DNA of 64,000 bases, taken from assembly GCF_029867415.1 (NCBI RefSeq), contig NC_081182.1, forward strand, positions 6,921,213 to 6,985,212. Direction: 5' to 3'. Source of the stretch: Vicia villosa (taxonomy: Eukaryota; Streptophyta; Magnoliopsida; Fabales; Fabaceae). This document shows, one piece after another, positions 1 through 10,294 of the stretch (within the stretch, counting starts at the first letter, position 1; every line of letters begins with the position of its first letter). A model generated the notes under the pieces. That model was given only the letters and a program-made list of their open reading frames with translations, was not told the origin of the DNA and searched no databases. Made by a program: the position numbers and the translations under genes.

Positions 1-180
1 TTCTAGAGTATCCTGATCACAACCTGATCACTCTAGGAACAACTGCTTAGACACAAGCTAAGACTTTCTTAGAGTATCCTGACCACCACGTGATCACTCT
101 AATTACAACTGCTTAGACACAAGCTAAGACTTCCTAGAGTATTCTGATCAACACTTGATCACTCTAGTTCCTTACAACTT
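1..180. repeat. About 2.8 copies of a 65-bp tandem repeat inside the copia LTR
   Basis: Copies begin near 1, 65 and 131. Each contains CTAGAGTATCCTGATCA and then TGATCACTCTAG, which are imperfect inverted arms, followed by AACTGCTTAGACACAAGCTA. The array continues beyond the left edge of the window. Confidence 0.8.
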
Positions 181-992
181 AATGTAATCTAATAAGAGTT
201 TTACAATGCTTCTTAAAAGCTATAATCACAAACTGTGATATTTCTCTTAACGTTTAAGCTTAATCTCACTAATGTATTACAACATCAATGTAGTGAGCTT
301 TGATGAAGATGAAGATTCTGAGCTTTGATTTGAACAGAGTTTCAGCAAGTTAATATTCACAGAATCGGTGTAGAGTAGTTAACCTTGCTTCTCATCAGAA
401 CTTCATATTTATAGGCGTTTGAGAGGATGACCGTTGAGTGCATTTAATGCTTTGCGTGTTCCGTACAGCATCGCATTTAATGTTATACGCTTTTGTCAAC
501 TACCTCGAGCCTTGTTCACGCTGTGTCTACTGACGTTGCCTTTAATAGCTTCTAACGTTCCTTTTGTCAGTCAGCGTAGCCTGCCACTTGTACTTTCTTC
601 TGATCTGATGTTTGTGAATACAACGTTTGAATATCATCAGAGTCAAACAGCTTGGTGCAAAGCATCTTCTGATCTTCTGACCTTGAAGTGCTTCTGAGCG
701 TGATACCATCAGAACTTCAGTGCTTCTGATCTCATGTTCTTCTGATGCTTCCATAGACCCATGTTCTGATTCTGCTTCGACCATCTTCTAATGTCTTGCC
801 AGACCATGTTCTGATGTTGCATGCTGAACCTTCTGAGTCAAAGCTTCTGAGCGCTGATTTATGCATACTCTTTATATATTTCCTGAAAAGGAAATTGCAT
901 TTGATTAGAGTACCATATTATCTTAAGCAAAATTCATATTATTGTTATCATCAAAACTAAGATAATTGATCAGAACAAATCTTGTTCTAACA
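1..992 (-). mobile_element. Ty1/copia SIRE/Maximus-like LTR, partial
   Basis: Read on the minus strand, the segment starts with TGTTAGAACAAGATTTG at 992, followed by a long stretch typical of SIRE/Maximus LTRs of legumes. The other end runs off the window. No PPT or primer site adjoins 992, so I cannot say whether it is a 5', 3' or solo LTR. The part from about 600 to 860 is rich in CTTCTGA words. The family name rests on recognition of the LTR start. Confidence 0.6.
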
Positions 993-1966
993 CAATTAAA
1001 TTAAGGCAACAAGGCAGCAATTAATAAGGTAACAAGGCAACCAGAGGGATTACCCAAAAGGTGTGTGGGTGCACAATCACATGGTTAACTTCGATTACAT
1101 TTATCTTGTAAATTAGTGATCTATGTTCAATTCATGGTTGCACTCCCTATTTTACTAACCACGCAGTTTAAAATAAGCAAAAATTAAAGACAGAAATTAA
1201 AAGTCCTACGCTATTACAATAAACACCTGCGGGGAAAGGGGAATAAAAGCAGAAAATAAGAGAGATAAACAATTAATTTAATCATCTTGAGCCTTGATCT
1301 TCCTCGAACTCTGAAAATTAAAAGGAAAATAATAGGGGGTGAGTGTAGGAGGGAATCATTGACTATTCGGGGCAAACTCTATTCTAGGCAAAAAAGCAAA
1401 ATAGAAATTAAAATGATATTTAAACAAAGAAAGAGTTAGAAACTTAGCTTTTGATCTGATGGCGTGTGGCTGAAGGATCTTGATTAATCCTGAAAATTAG
1501 GCACGAAGAAGAAAAATGTTAGTGCATTAAAGATCTCAACAATTATAACGTGGCAGATAAAAAATTAAAATAGTAATAGGCAAAAAATAAAAAGGGCAAG
1601 GCAAAAGGCAAACCCCGAAAGGGACAAAAATTGATTATGGTTAATAGAAGAAACAGGTAAAAACCTAGACTAAGGTTAATGGACAACCCCTACCAATAAC
1701 AGTGATTAGTGATCATGATAAAATCAGGGTTTAAGGCATAAAATAAATTTGATTAGCCCAAAATTAAATTGTTACCCTAAAATAATTATTAGCTTACAAA
1801 ACCTAAAAAAAACAATTACTTTTTATGTTTATAAGAAAAATCGGGTTTTCGATTAAAGGAAATAATTTATCAAAATGCAACATTATTTAGTTAATGTAAA
1901 AAAGAAAAAAACAATTAATGAGTAAAAGAAAAAGAAAATAATTTAAGAAAAGAATTATGTAATTAA
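993..1966 (-). mobile_element. Diverged Ogre-type LTR fragment (O2 family)
   Basis: This matches 33240-34300 in the O2 LTR in order: AAGGCAACAAGGC tracts, a ..TTACCC.AAAAGG.TG.GTGTG box, CTTGCACTCCCTA followed by ACTAACCAC, and CGGGGAAGGGGAA-like tracts. It is then AT-rich to 1966. Divergence is clearly larger than among the three LTRs of the 32-53 kb array, so this is an older copy. It is cut on the left by the copia LTR and on the right by the Athila-like LTR. No coding content. Confidence 0.65.
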
Positions 1967-3161
1967 TGTTGAAATTATTTGTGGGTAAATATTTTCAGTA
2001 TATATCGTATCCACAGGGATTGGTTTAATATTACTGCCGTTCTATAGTTGGTTATTTTGAGTGAGAAAAAGTAGTTGAATTTGTTTTGTGGTTATAACTA
2101 TGCTATTAAATCTAAACAATAATTTAAATGCAAATTTTGAAAGTTTGTTAACGATTAAAGAGATATGTTGAGCTCTAGGGTTCATCAACCTAATCCTATA
2201 CAAGTTATTAATTAAATCACAATTGAACAATCATTTGAATTATTATCTTCACTTATCCTCAAATATGATTCCATGTTTGCAAATCAAATTAGATCAATTT
2301 TTACCGTTATGAGATTCGATCTCTCATAATATCAATATCGATAATAGTAATAAAGAACGATAATTATGAAAACTCAATCACAATTCCATCTCTGCAAATT
2401 GGGACTGAATCAATATAGTAACCTAGGGCAAAAGTTAGAATCCTTTCTTTCGATCAAAGACTCCACAATAATTTAATATAAAAATAAGGTTTCTTATTGA
2501 TAATAAATTCAAACAATTGTTCATAGGAATTAATCAATGGTATTGCATATTCATAGGCTAACTACTACCTTAAACTCAACAAGAGGAATTTAGCTCTCCA
2601 TAGACATGAAGAACACACAAGCTTTATTGGAGGGATTCATCTTCGTCAAAGGAATGTCTTCAACTGGTAAAGAATCCACCTTCAATTGTTGTTCTCAGCT
2701 TCAGAATCAGAATGCTCTCCTAATTTCACTCACAAAAAGTCAGTCCCTTTACTTGAAGACTAGGGCTTCTATTTATAATTTTTGGGCCTTAAACGTCACG
2801 TCCGCGGCGCGGCAACGGATCATCGCGGCGCGGCATCAGATCACCGCGGCGCGGTAAAAAACAGTGAGTTTGGCGCGGCGCTGTCTTAGACTCCCGCGGC
2901 GCGCTCTTGCTAAAACTCCTTCTTTTTGCTTTGCCTTTAATACTTCAGCTTTCTTTCCTCTTCATGTTCTTATAAAGCTCCTTTTCAGCTCCAAACCTGC
3001 ATCAATAGTACCCATAAGTGATTCGATTTGCTTTACAAATGAACTAAACTTATTCAGTTCAATTCTTATTAAAAACCTATGGATCTATCACAATTTGCAT
3101 TAGTTTAGAAAAGAATTTACTTATATTAACACATGAATTTACCATTAATTCACTCCTAACA
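1967..3161 (-). mobile_element. Athila-like LTR, 3' LTR of element A
   Basis: On the plus strand it runs from TGTTGAAATTATTTGTGGG to ACTCCTAACA, so on the minus strand it is TG...CA bounded. It aligns along its length with the LTRs at 24469, 29988, 54413 and 58695, but is more diverged than those are from one another. A PPT adjoins it at 3162, which marks it as the 3' LTR of a minus-strand element. A block of GCGGCGCGG words lies at about 2800-2910. Confidence 0.8.
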
Positions 3162-3175
3162 AACTCTCCCCAACT
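3162..3175 (-). promoter_or_regulatory. Polypurine tract of element A
   Basis: Minus-strand reading is AAGTTGGGGAGAGTT directly before the LTR start TGTTAGGAG. The same tract sits beside the 3' LTRs at 25650 and 55580. Confidence 0.75.
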
Positions 3176-3492
3176 TAGAGCCTTGTTTGTCCCTAAACAA
3201 AATTACTTACCTCGATGAATACCACAAAACATACCAACAATCATGCAACAAGTTTTTCAAAAAGATTTTTCAAATGGCTCAATTCAGTGACCACCTCAGA
3301 TACTCTTCATCTCCCTGCAAACTCAGAACATACACATGAAACAGATTTTGTTTGAAAATTACCTCCAGAAGTTCAAAACACTACACAACCACAGTTGAAT
3401 CGGCACTAATCACTCTCATCAAAAATTATGATGAATAAAAGAGGGGTTAAACACTCATCCAAAAAATTAAATCAACAAGGATCCATATCATA
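3176..3492 (-). mobile_element. Element A internal 3' region, left part
   Basis: Non-coding. Homologous to 25665-25985 (element B) and 55595-55905 (element C). It stops at ..CCATATCATAC, where the Ogre-type element O1 is inserted; the rest of A resumes at 21125. Confidence 0.75.
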
Positions 3493-4402
3493 CGTTGCAC
3501 CCCAAAATTTGCCCTCTTTATTGGAGCTATAAGTTAATGATGACGTTTATTTCGCCATCCAAAAATGGAAGAAAAATAATAAAGAGTTTTCATGTGTTAA
3601 GGAAGTAAAGTGTGAAAAATGGCTTAAAACGGTGAAAGTACGGGAAAATTCATAAATACTATTTGAAAGGTGATACGAGTTAAGTTCCCGCGTTATCCCA
3701 TTGTCTCGACAAGATCTACAACTTTTGTGTTCGGCTCGGGAGCCAATTCTTTAAGGAAGGTCTTCAAATTGGCAAATTACTTGAGGTTTCATAGTGAAAA
3801 ATAGTGCTGAATGTAGGGTTTTGCGCCTCGGAAAATTCATATCTCCTAATCCGCTCGCCGGATTCGCTTGAAAATTTAACTGGAGCTCCGTGGCGTCATT
3901 ACCAAGATTTCATATGTTCGGATCGAAGGCCAATTATGCATGGAAAATTCCCAGAATTTTAAGGATCGTCGTGTTGTTTCGGTAAAAAGTGTGTTTTCGA
4001 GCATGTCGCGCCGAGTTCGAAAATTCATAACTTCTTCGATTTTTATCGTATGAAGTCCATTCCGGCGGCATTCTCTCAGAAATTTCGTTAGCTTCGATTC
4101 TTCGTCACACATGTCTGTTCAGATTCTGAGCCGAAGATAAGGTTTTATCGAGTTCTTTGAGCGGTACTCACAAAATTTCGCACAGTCGCGCCAGATGAAT
4201 CAACGTTTCTCGTCATTCAAACAGGCGTATTTTCTTCATCGCTTATCGGATTAAGGTGATTCTCGCGGCGACGGATCACAAATTTGGTCATCTTCATAAT
4301 GGCATCGGTTTCGTTCCGGAATTCAGAGTCGAACCGAGTTTCCTTAAAAAACGAGCCAAAATGAGACGCACCGAGGGCAATTTGGACATTTCGCGTTGAC
4401 AA

Positions 4403-4410
4403 TATATAAA
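4403..4410 (+). promoter_or_regulatory. TATA-like box in O1 5' LTR
   Basis: TATATAAA follows GCGTTGACAA about 910 bp into the LTR. The copy in the 3' LTR is at 18041-18048. It is the best TATA candidate I see and would place transcription start near 4440. Confidence 0.45.
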
Positions 4411-5584
4411 CATTTTGCTCTTCACAAATCAAAGGGAGGACTCTCATAATTTTCAATTGACCAAAAGATCAAAAACACTTTCTCTCAATTCTCTCTCAAT
4501 TCTCTTGGATCAAAACCACAAATCACATAGAACTTTCATCAATATTCATCAATTTTCTTCAAGAATCAAGAACAACATGGATTGAGAATCAAAGTTCGGA
4601 GTTCGAATTTCTTCTTCTCCTCTCTCCCTAGCTTGCGCGCCACTCTCCTCTTCCCTTGGGATTTGCTTTTCGACTTCGCTTTCGTGATCGCGTTCGTGTC
4701 GTGTCCGTGTTCGCGCGTCGATTTAGATCTCCATCCGGTAAGCTTTCGGATCTTGAATTAAGTGCTTAATTGTTGATTGTTATGTGGATTCGGATCTAAA
4801 TTCATATTTCGTTGTTGATTAATGTTGATTGATGATGATTGATCGGTGAATTTGCATGTGGATTGATAGAATTGATGGTGATTTGATGAGATCTAATAAT
4901 TGTTGCATGTGATTAATGATCATTGTTGGTGAATTGTGACATTCGCGCTTCGGATCCGTGGTTTTGTTGATGTTTGTGTGTGCTTAATTGTTAAAATTCA
5001 TGTAGATGACTTGTGTCGCACTTAAGGTGTTTGTACAAATGCATGTGATAACTTTTTGCTTGATAATTTGCCTTGCTTGATGCTATATGTTGTGTAGCTT
5101 GATCACTATCGCATGTGCAAATACTTGTTGCCTTTGTTGCATTCATGTAATTGTTGGTGATGATATTTGAATTGTGGTTTAGCTTGACGCGTCGCACTTT
5201 GCTCGATTTGTTGTTATTCGGCCTAATTGACTTGTGGATTCATGACTATCCTTCGCCAAGATGCTTTGTGCCTAATCGTTGAGAGCGATACATTTTTGGC
5301 TTGTGCTTAATCATTGAAATCGATATATGTGTGGTTTTGTTGCTTTGGTGCTTAAGGATTGTTCACTTATTGCTAATAGCATGCCTCACATTAATATTTG
5401 GTTTACATATCCTCATATGCCATTGATTGTTACCGTGATATCGTGCTTTGTTTCCATGGGTGTTTCATTGTGTTTTGAATGTGTCTTGATGACTTTTCAT
5501 GATGCTTACAAGTTGGCATTGTTTCAAGTTGAGTGGAATTGGTTCCCAAACATAAAAAATAGCAAAAAGTGATTTTCAAACAGT

Positions 5585-5689
5585 GGAACCCGGTTCCTAG
5601 CTTTGGGGAACCGGTTCCCATCCATCAGAGGCCAAAACGGGAGGCAGAATGCCCTGGAACCCGGGTTCCCAAATGGGGGAACCGGTTCC
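5585..5689. repeat. Four palindromic GGAACC-GGTTCC words in the O1 LTR
   Basis: GGAACCCGGTTCC 5585-5597, GGAACCGGTTCC 5607-5618, GGAACCCGGGTTCC 5656-5669, GGAACCGGTTCC 5678-5689. The same four lie at 19223-19327 in the 3' LTR. Confidence 0.85.
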
Positions 5690-7488
5690 CCTGTGTGTTT
5701 TTTTCCTCTAACTTCAATCTTTCGTATCTTTTTGCTCGTAACTCCGATTTGCGCGTTCTTTATATCGTTGGAAAGCTTGTGAAACGTGCTATCTCATGAG
5801 ATGATTGATATTGATTGATTGTAGGTTATTCATGTTTGGTTTTCCCCTTTACATTTGTTGTCCACTTTATGTGTGCGTTAATTGTTCATTTTATCTTAGC
5901 TTATAATGCAATAACGCAATTCCGATTGCGATGTTTGTTATCTCTAACTTGTGTGCTAGTGTGCAAGGCTTTTGGACGGTCACCGATCGATTCTTATTAC
6001 TTGAGTGTTCCGCTTTATTTGCGGGACACGTTTCCATCCACTCGTATCGTGTTCTCATCTTGGAGACACGTTCCTATTACTTTATACTTGCTTGTTTGGT
6101 TTGCTTGTTCCTCTTGCAGGTGTATTGTGATTATGCTCGACGCGCATGTCGACCTTTGTGTGCTTTCATGGCTAATCGGTGTGCTGACTATTTGCTTTTG
6201 CTTTGCTAGTTCGCTCGCGGGATTCTAGTTTACTCGCTCTCTTCGCTTTAGTTTACGGATCATCATCCGTTTGGTATTGATTCCGTTTCATTTTATTTCT
6301 CTCGCACTTTATCGCTTTCTCGCATCATCCTTTAACATGAGAAGTAGGACCTAGACATGCATCTGGCCAAGCCCTCGAAAGAGGCTCTGTTTTTGTTGGT
6401 GTGTTTATATTTGTGCTTTGCGGCAGGGAGTCACGGTGTAATAAGTCCTATATGGCACTCCGTTAAGTCCTCATGGAAGGCATGCGGTCAAGGGTTCGTA
6501 ATCAACCCCCGCCTAGTCTCATCGAGTCTGTTCAGTATGCGCACGCTACGCGTTGCTCGCTTCTGAACCTGCACAAGATCTTGTTATCGAGTATGTCAGG
6601 AAAAGGGTTCATGCAGCCGGACCCCCGCCTTTCCTATAGCTCGCGTCGCTCGACGTTGGTGCTCGGTGTACGCACGCACCGTTTTCCTTTACGATCCGTG
6701 ACGGCTTGGTTGCTGAGAGGGGTCCGCTCTCTTGTCTATGGCCCGATCATTTTCGCGAGGTCTAATGCTTGGTTGACTTGGGTTGAGCTGCTCCCCTTGG
6801 GTATGGCGGGACCGCTTTTCTACCATTCGGTCAGTACCGTTGGTTTTGTTTGCTTCACGAGCGGATGCTCGTTTGTGTGATATACTTGTTTGCCTTCGCT
6901 TTTCCCCCGTAGGTTGCTTAGTTTAGTTAGATTTGCACCCTTTGTATGATAACATTAGGTAACAAGCTTTCCCCATTAGCTTAGGTTTTCCTCATGCATT
7001 CTTTAAAACACAAACCACACTCTTTGATTTTCTTTTCTTAAGAGCTTGTTATTTCCGCTCCATTCCCAAGCATAAGTCTCCAAAGGTCGAGCAGCGGAGT
7101 GTGAATGTAACTCGTTCACCTAAAAAACACAAAACAAACAGAAATTAGTTAGCCGAGCTACGGTAGCTCTGATTCTGCAAAACAGATACGTAGGCAGCGG
7201 GGTAGGGCCCGTGCGAGCACAATCCTTTCTTTTCCCTACATTCTGCATTCATTTTAGTCCAGATTAGCGTAGATTTGTTACACACCCATAGTTTTAGACA
7301 CAAGCGTGGATACCATCGAGTACGATGGGCGCGAGGGGTGCTAACACCTTCCCCTCGCGTAACCGACTCCCTTACCCTTTTCTCTGGTCGTGAGACCGTT
7401 GTCTTGTTTTGTGGTTTGCTGGCATTCCCTTCCTTTTCAGGATAAATATGTTAGTGGCGACTCTGTTAATTTTCGCGGTAGCGACAGC

Positions 7489-7506
7489 TGGCGACTCTGC
7501 TGGGGA
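7489..7506 (+). promoter_or_regulatory. Primer-binding site of O1
   Basis: TGGCGACTCTGCTGGGGA begins two bases after the LTR. The TGG start pairs with a tRNA CCA end. Ogre elements are known to use a tRNA-Arg type primer; I infer the same here but cannot check the tRNA. The identical 18-mer occurs in reverse complement at both O2 primer sites. Confidence 0.8.
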
Positions 7507-8460
7507 CATCTCGACCTGTTGCTGGTCCGGACCTAGCGAGTCGATCCTAGCGCTTGTGTGTTTATCATTGGGTGTTTTTACTACTTTGCATATTTACCTG
7601 TTTGCATTGCATTCTATGTGCGCTTTTACTTTTCTGCATCATATTCTGGACTGTCTGGATCTCTGTTTGTTGGGTGGGTGTTACAAGAGGTAAAAGGCCC
7701 AATACCCAGGCTATGTGTGAACCATAGGAACCCTAGGATAGAGTGGGAGCATGGTTTGTCTCGAGGTGTACGTCTCGGGATGGATTATATGAACACGAGC
7801 AGAGTAGTGGTTTCAAACGGAGGTATTATCGTCACCCGCTTACGCGCTGTGATGATGCTTACCTTCGGGCGGACCGTATACTGCGTTTCATGACCTTACC
7901 TTGGCCTAGATTTTACCCGTGAGTGGGGCGGGAATCAATGATTATATAACAGGTACATTGTTGGTGACCGCTGTTCTTGTTCGTGGGTTACCGCTGTTCT
8001 CGTTCGTGGGTTACCGCTGTTCTTGTTCGAGTGTACTATGGTCCTCGTTCGTGGGGTACTATGGTTCTTGTTCGAGTGGTAGTCTGTGTTCTATTCCAAG
8101 TGTGTTATTGACTATGGGCTTTGGTTCCGTGGATTGACATTCTATGTTCCGTGTGGTATATCATTTGGGGCCGAACCTTTGGCTCTATACTATGTGTGTT
8201 ACCGGCAGTCCAGAATGCCTGGTGGGCGGCAACAAGCCCCACCACCTTGCATCATTGCATATTTATTTTCCAAAAAAATGATGTACAGAAAATAACTAGC
8301 ATACACGTTCCTTCCATTTCCAAGGAGTCCTATCTTTAAATCTCGTGTCGAGCTCTCATATCTTTTGTTATCAAAAAAATCAAAACATGAGGATTCCCTG
8401 GAAATCGAATGAACATGGCATTTCACGCATATCATGCATCTCATATATTTCATGCATAAC
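7507..8460 (+). other. O1 leader, non-coding
   Basis: No convincing reading frame. It holds a five-copy 23-bp repeat (7967-8080) and a GC-rich inverted stretch near 8220-8245. Ogre elements usually have an extra ORF and the start of gag after the leader; both are absent here. Confidence 0.6.
7967..8080. repeat. Five-copy 23-bp tandem repeat in O1 leader
   Basis: Units start at 7967, 7990, 8013, 8035 and 8058. The first three begin ACCGCTGTTC and the last two ACTATGGT, each followed by a T(C/T)GTTCG word. Confidence 0.85.
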
Positions 8461-8605
8461 AGGTATTCAAGACCGAGGATCTCTTATTCAGACTTGGTAA
8501 TCTCTCCAAACTCGACTTGCCATTGTTGTATCCTCCAAGATCATTCATGGAACAACTTTGTGGGGGTGACAGAGAAGAAAGTTCAGTTGGGGTTCTTTTG
8601 AAGAC

Positions 8606-8947
8606 TTGTCTTATGCTCATTTGCTTCCATGCTTGCTTTATTTGCAACTGGTTAAGCTCCGTACTGTATGGATATCTACAGATTCTTTGCTTGATGACAA
8701 TGACACTAGGTGTGAATTATATCTTGGGGCACCTGGTCATGATGTTAGTATTTGCAAGTCTTTGAAGTTGCTTGGGGCTCCCGAACGAGGGATAAGCAAG
8801 ACATTGTCTATCTTGAGCATTGCACCATTTGCATTGCTCGAATCCCTAAAGCACTTACAAATTCCATGTGACTTCGCCAGAATTCTCCGTTTGAGAGTGG
8901 GGCACCTGATAGTGCTGTGTCTTCCAAGGATGTGGAGGAATTATTGA
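8606..8947 (+). pseudogene. Gag remnant of O1 with degenerate zinc knuckle
   Basis: In this frame the stretch at 8711-8755 encodes C-E-L-Y-L-G-A-P-G-H-D-V-S-I-C, a C-x8-H-x4-C knuckle. It resembles the conserved C..(Y/H)..GAPGH....C knuckle near the end of Tat/Ogre Gag. The capsid region expected upstream is missing: Ogre Gag is normally several hundred residues. Just after the knuckle, the frame runs into an 85-bp copy of the element's own 3' repeat (8771-8855). The protease frame downstream is in another phase, so Gag and protease are not joined. The 8606 start is only the first ATG in the frame, not a claimed biological start. Confidence 0.6.
8771..8855 (+). repeat. Displaced copy of the O1 3'-UTR repeat inside gag
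   Basis: It contains GGGGCTCCCGAACGAGGGAT, AAGCAAGAC, ..TTGAG..TTGCACC and AATCCCTAAAGCA in the same order as the three 99-bp units at 13971-14250. It is more diverged from them than they are from one another. Confidence 0.75.
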
Positions 8948-10040
8948 GAATCATCAGGAAGTCTGATTACAAAGTTGTTGAGCAGTTGGGTCAGACCCAG
9001 TCAAAGATTTCCATCTTGCAACTGCTGATGTGTTCAGAAGGTCATAGAGATGCTCTCTTGAGAATCCTGAATGGTGCTTACGTCCCGCATGAAATATCTG
9101 TGAATCAGTTAGAGGCGGTGGCCAATAATATCTCCGCTGGGAACGGTTTGGGATTTACGGATCGTGATCTTCCTCCAGAAGGGAGAAACCATAACAAGGC
9201 TTTGCATATTTCGATTGAGTGTAAGGGGACGACTTTGTCCCGTGTTCTGGTTGATACTGGGTCTTCTTTGAACGTGCTTCCCAAATCAGCTCTAATGAGA
9301 ATTGACTATGCCGGTGTGGAGTTAAGGCCTAGTGAGTTGGTAGTGCGCGCCTTTGATGGTTCAAGGAGGTCTGTTTTCGGAGAGGTAGATCTACCAATCC
9401 AGATTGGTCCTCAGATCTTTACTACAACCTTTTATGTGATGGATATTCAACCTGCTTATTGTTGTCTGTTGGGACGACCATGGATTCACAAGGCTGGTGC
9501 TGTGACATCCACTCTTCATCAGAAGTTGAAGTATCCGGTTGACGGTAAAGTGGTGACAGTTTGTGGTGAAGAAGATTATATCGTGAGTCACTTGTCCTCT
9601 TTCCGGTATGTGGAGATCGAAGGTGAAATACATGAGACGCCATTCCAAGCGTTTGAAGCTGTAAATGCTGTGAGAACTCCTCCTTATGAGATAACGAAGC
9701 CAGAAACGATTATGTCTTCTCTGAAAGACGCTCAGGTTGTTGTTGAGACTGGAAAGGTGGAAGGCTGGGGGCAAGTAATTGATGTGCGTCCCAAATTTGA
9801 CAAGAATGGTCTTGGTTTCAGTCCTGGAAAGCGTATTGCATCGCGAAAGCCTAATATCCTTAGCCCGATCAAGTTTGTGAGTGGTGGTGTCATTCAAGAT
9901 GGCCAGGTTAATGCCATTTTCAATGGTGAGGAGGTGGATAGTGACTGTGATTTTGATAGCTGGATTCGTCCAAGTATTCCTGGGGAGATGCCTCGCAACT
10001 GGACAATTGAGGATGTCATTCAAGTCACACAAGCTCAGGA
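8872..10040 (+). CDS. O1 Gag C-terminus/protease (retropepsin) exon
   Basis: The frame opens after a TGA at 8869-8871 and reads through to a TAA at 10042-10044. It probably leaves the exon at a GT donor at 10041. The protein has the Ogre linker IIRKSDYKVVEQL, then an aspartic protease. The active site is L-V-D-T-G-S-S (Asp encoded at 9253-9255), and the late motif is C-L-L-G-R-P-W (about 9463-9483), as expected for a retropepsin that processes Gag-Pol. It is followed by a VCGEEDYIVSHLSSFRY block typical of this clade. There is no ATG near the start. In an intact element, this would be the continuation of Gag, so the 5' boundary is the deletion breakpoint, not a true start. The minus-strand 226-aa frame here is a shadow. 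Confidence 0.8.
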
Positions 10041-10294
10041 GTAAATTCCTTGTTTTTACTTTTCTTATCATGACATAATTCCTACGCTCTGCCCAAGGCG
10101 TAGTGAATCATTTGTAGGGCCATGCAGTTCGCATTGTCAAAGTTAATCATGAAATAAAAGGACGTTTTTGCATTCAAATGTTTTGCTCTTTGTCTTTCCT
10201 TTTAACTTTTTTTCCTTTAAATGGCAATGTTTTTGCACACACTTGCACATAGCTTAATAAAAATAAAACTAAAATAAAAACATCAATCATGCAG
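10041..10294 (+). other. Putative Ogre-type intron between protease and RT
   Basis: The donor is GA/GTAAAT at 10041 and the acceptor is TCATGCAG/ATG ending at 10294. The 254-bp segment is AT-rich with stops in every plus frame. Exon 1 ends after the second base of a codon. The first base of exon 2 (10295) completes it, and the frame then runs open into RT without a stop. An intron at this place is a hallmark of Ogre elements. The exact donor and acceptor are inferred. Confidence 0.7.

Larger units (their letters stand above)
3493..7486 (+). mobile_element. O1 5' LTR
   Basis: It pairs with 17130-21124 at an offset of 13,637 then 13,638 bp. It ends ..GCGGTAGCGACA just before the primer site. 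The first base reads C where the 3' copy has the canonical T of TGTTGCACC. A TATA-like TATATAAA lies at 4403-4410. Four palindromic GGAACC..GGTTCC words lie at 5585-5689. Short ORFs within it are not conserved coding sequence as far as I can tell. Confidence 0.9.

Noticed and set aside
5815..6228. 137-codon frame in both O1 LTRs, hydrophobic with apparent membrane segments
   Set aside because: Its identity in the two LTRs follows from recent insertion, T-rich DNA gives hydrophobic codons, and a second overlapping frame is equally open. No family is recognised.
9391..10071. 226-codon minus-strand frame opposite the O1 protease
   Set aside because: It lies wholly over the protease frame, shows no domain, and its residues mirror the sense codons.
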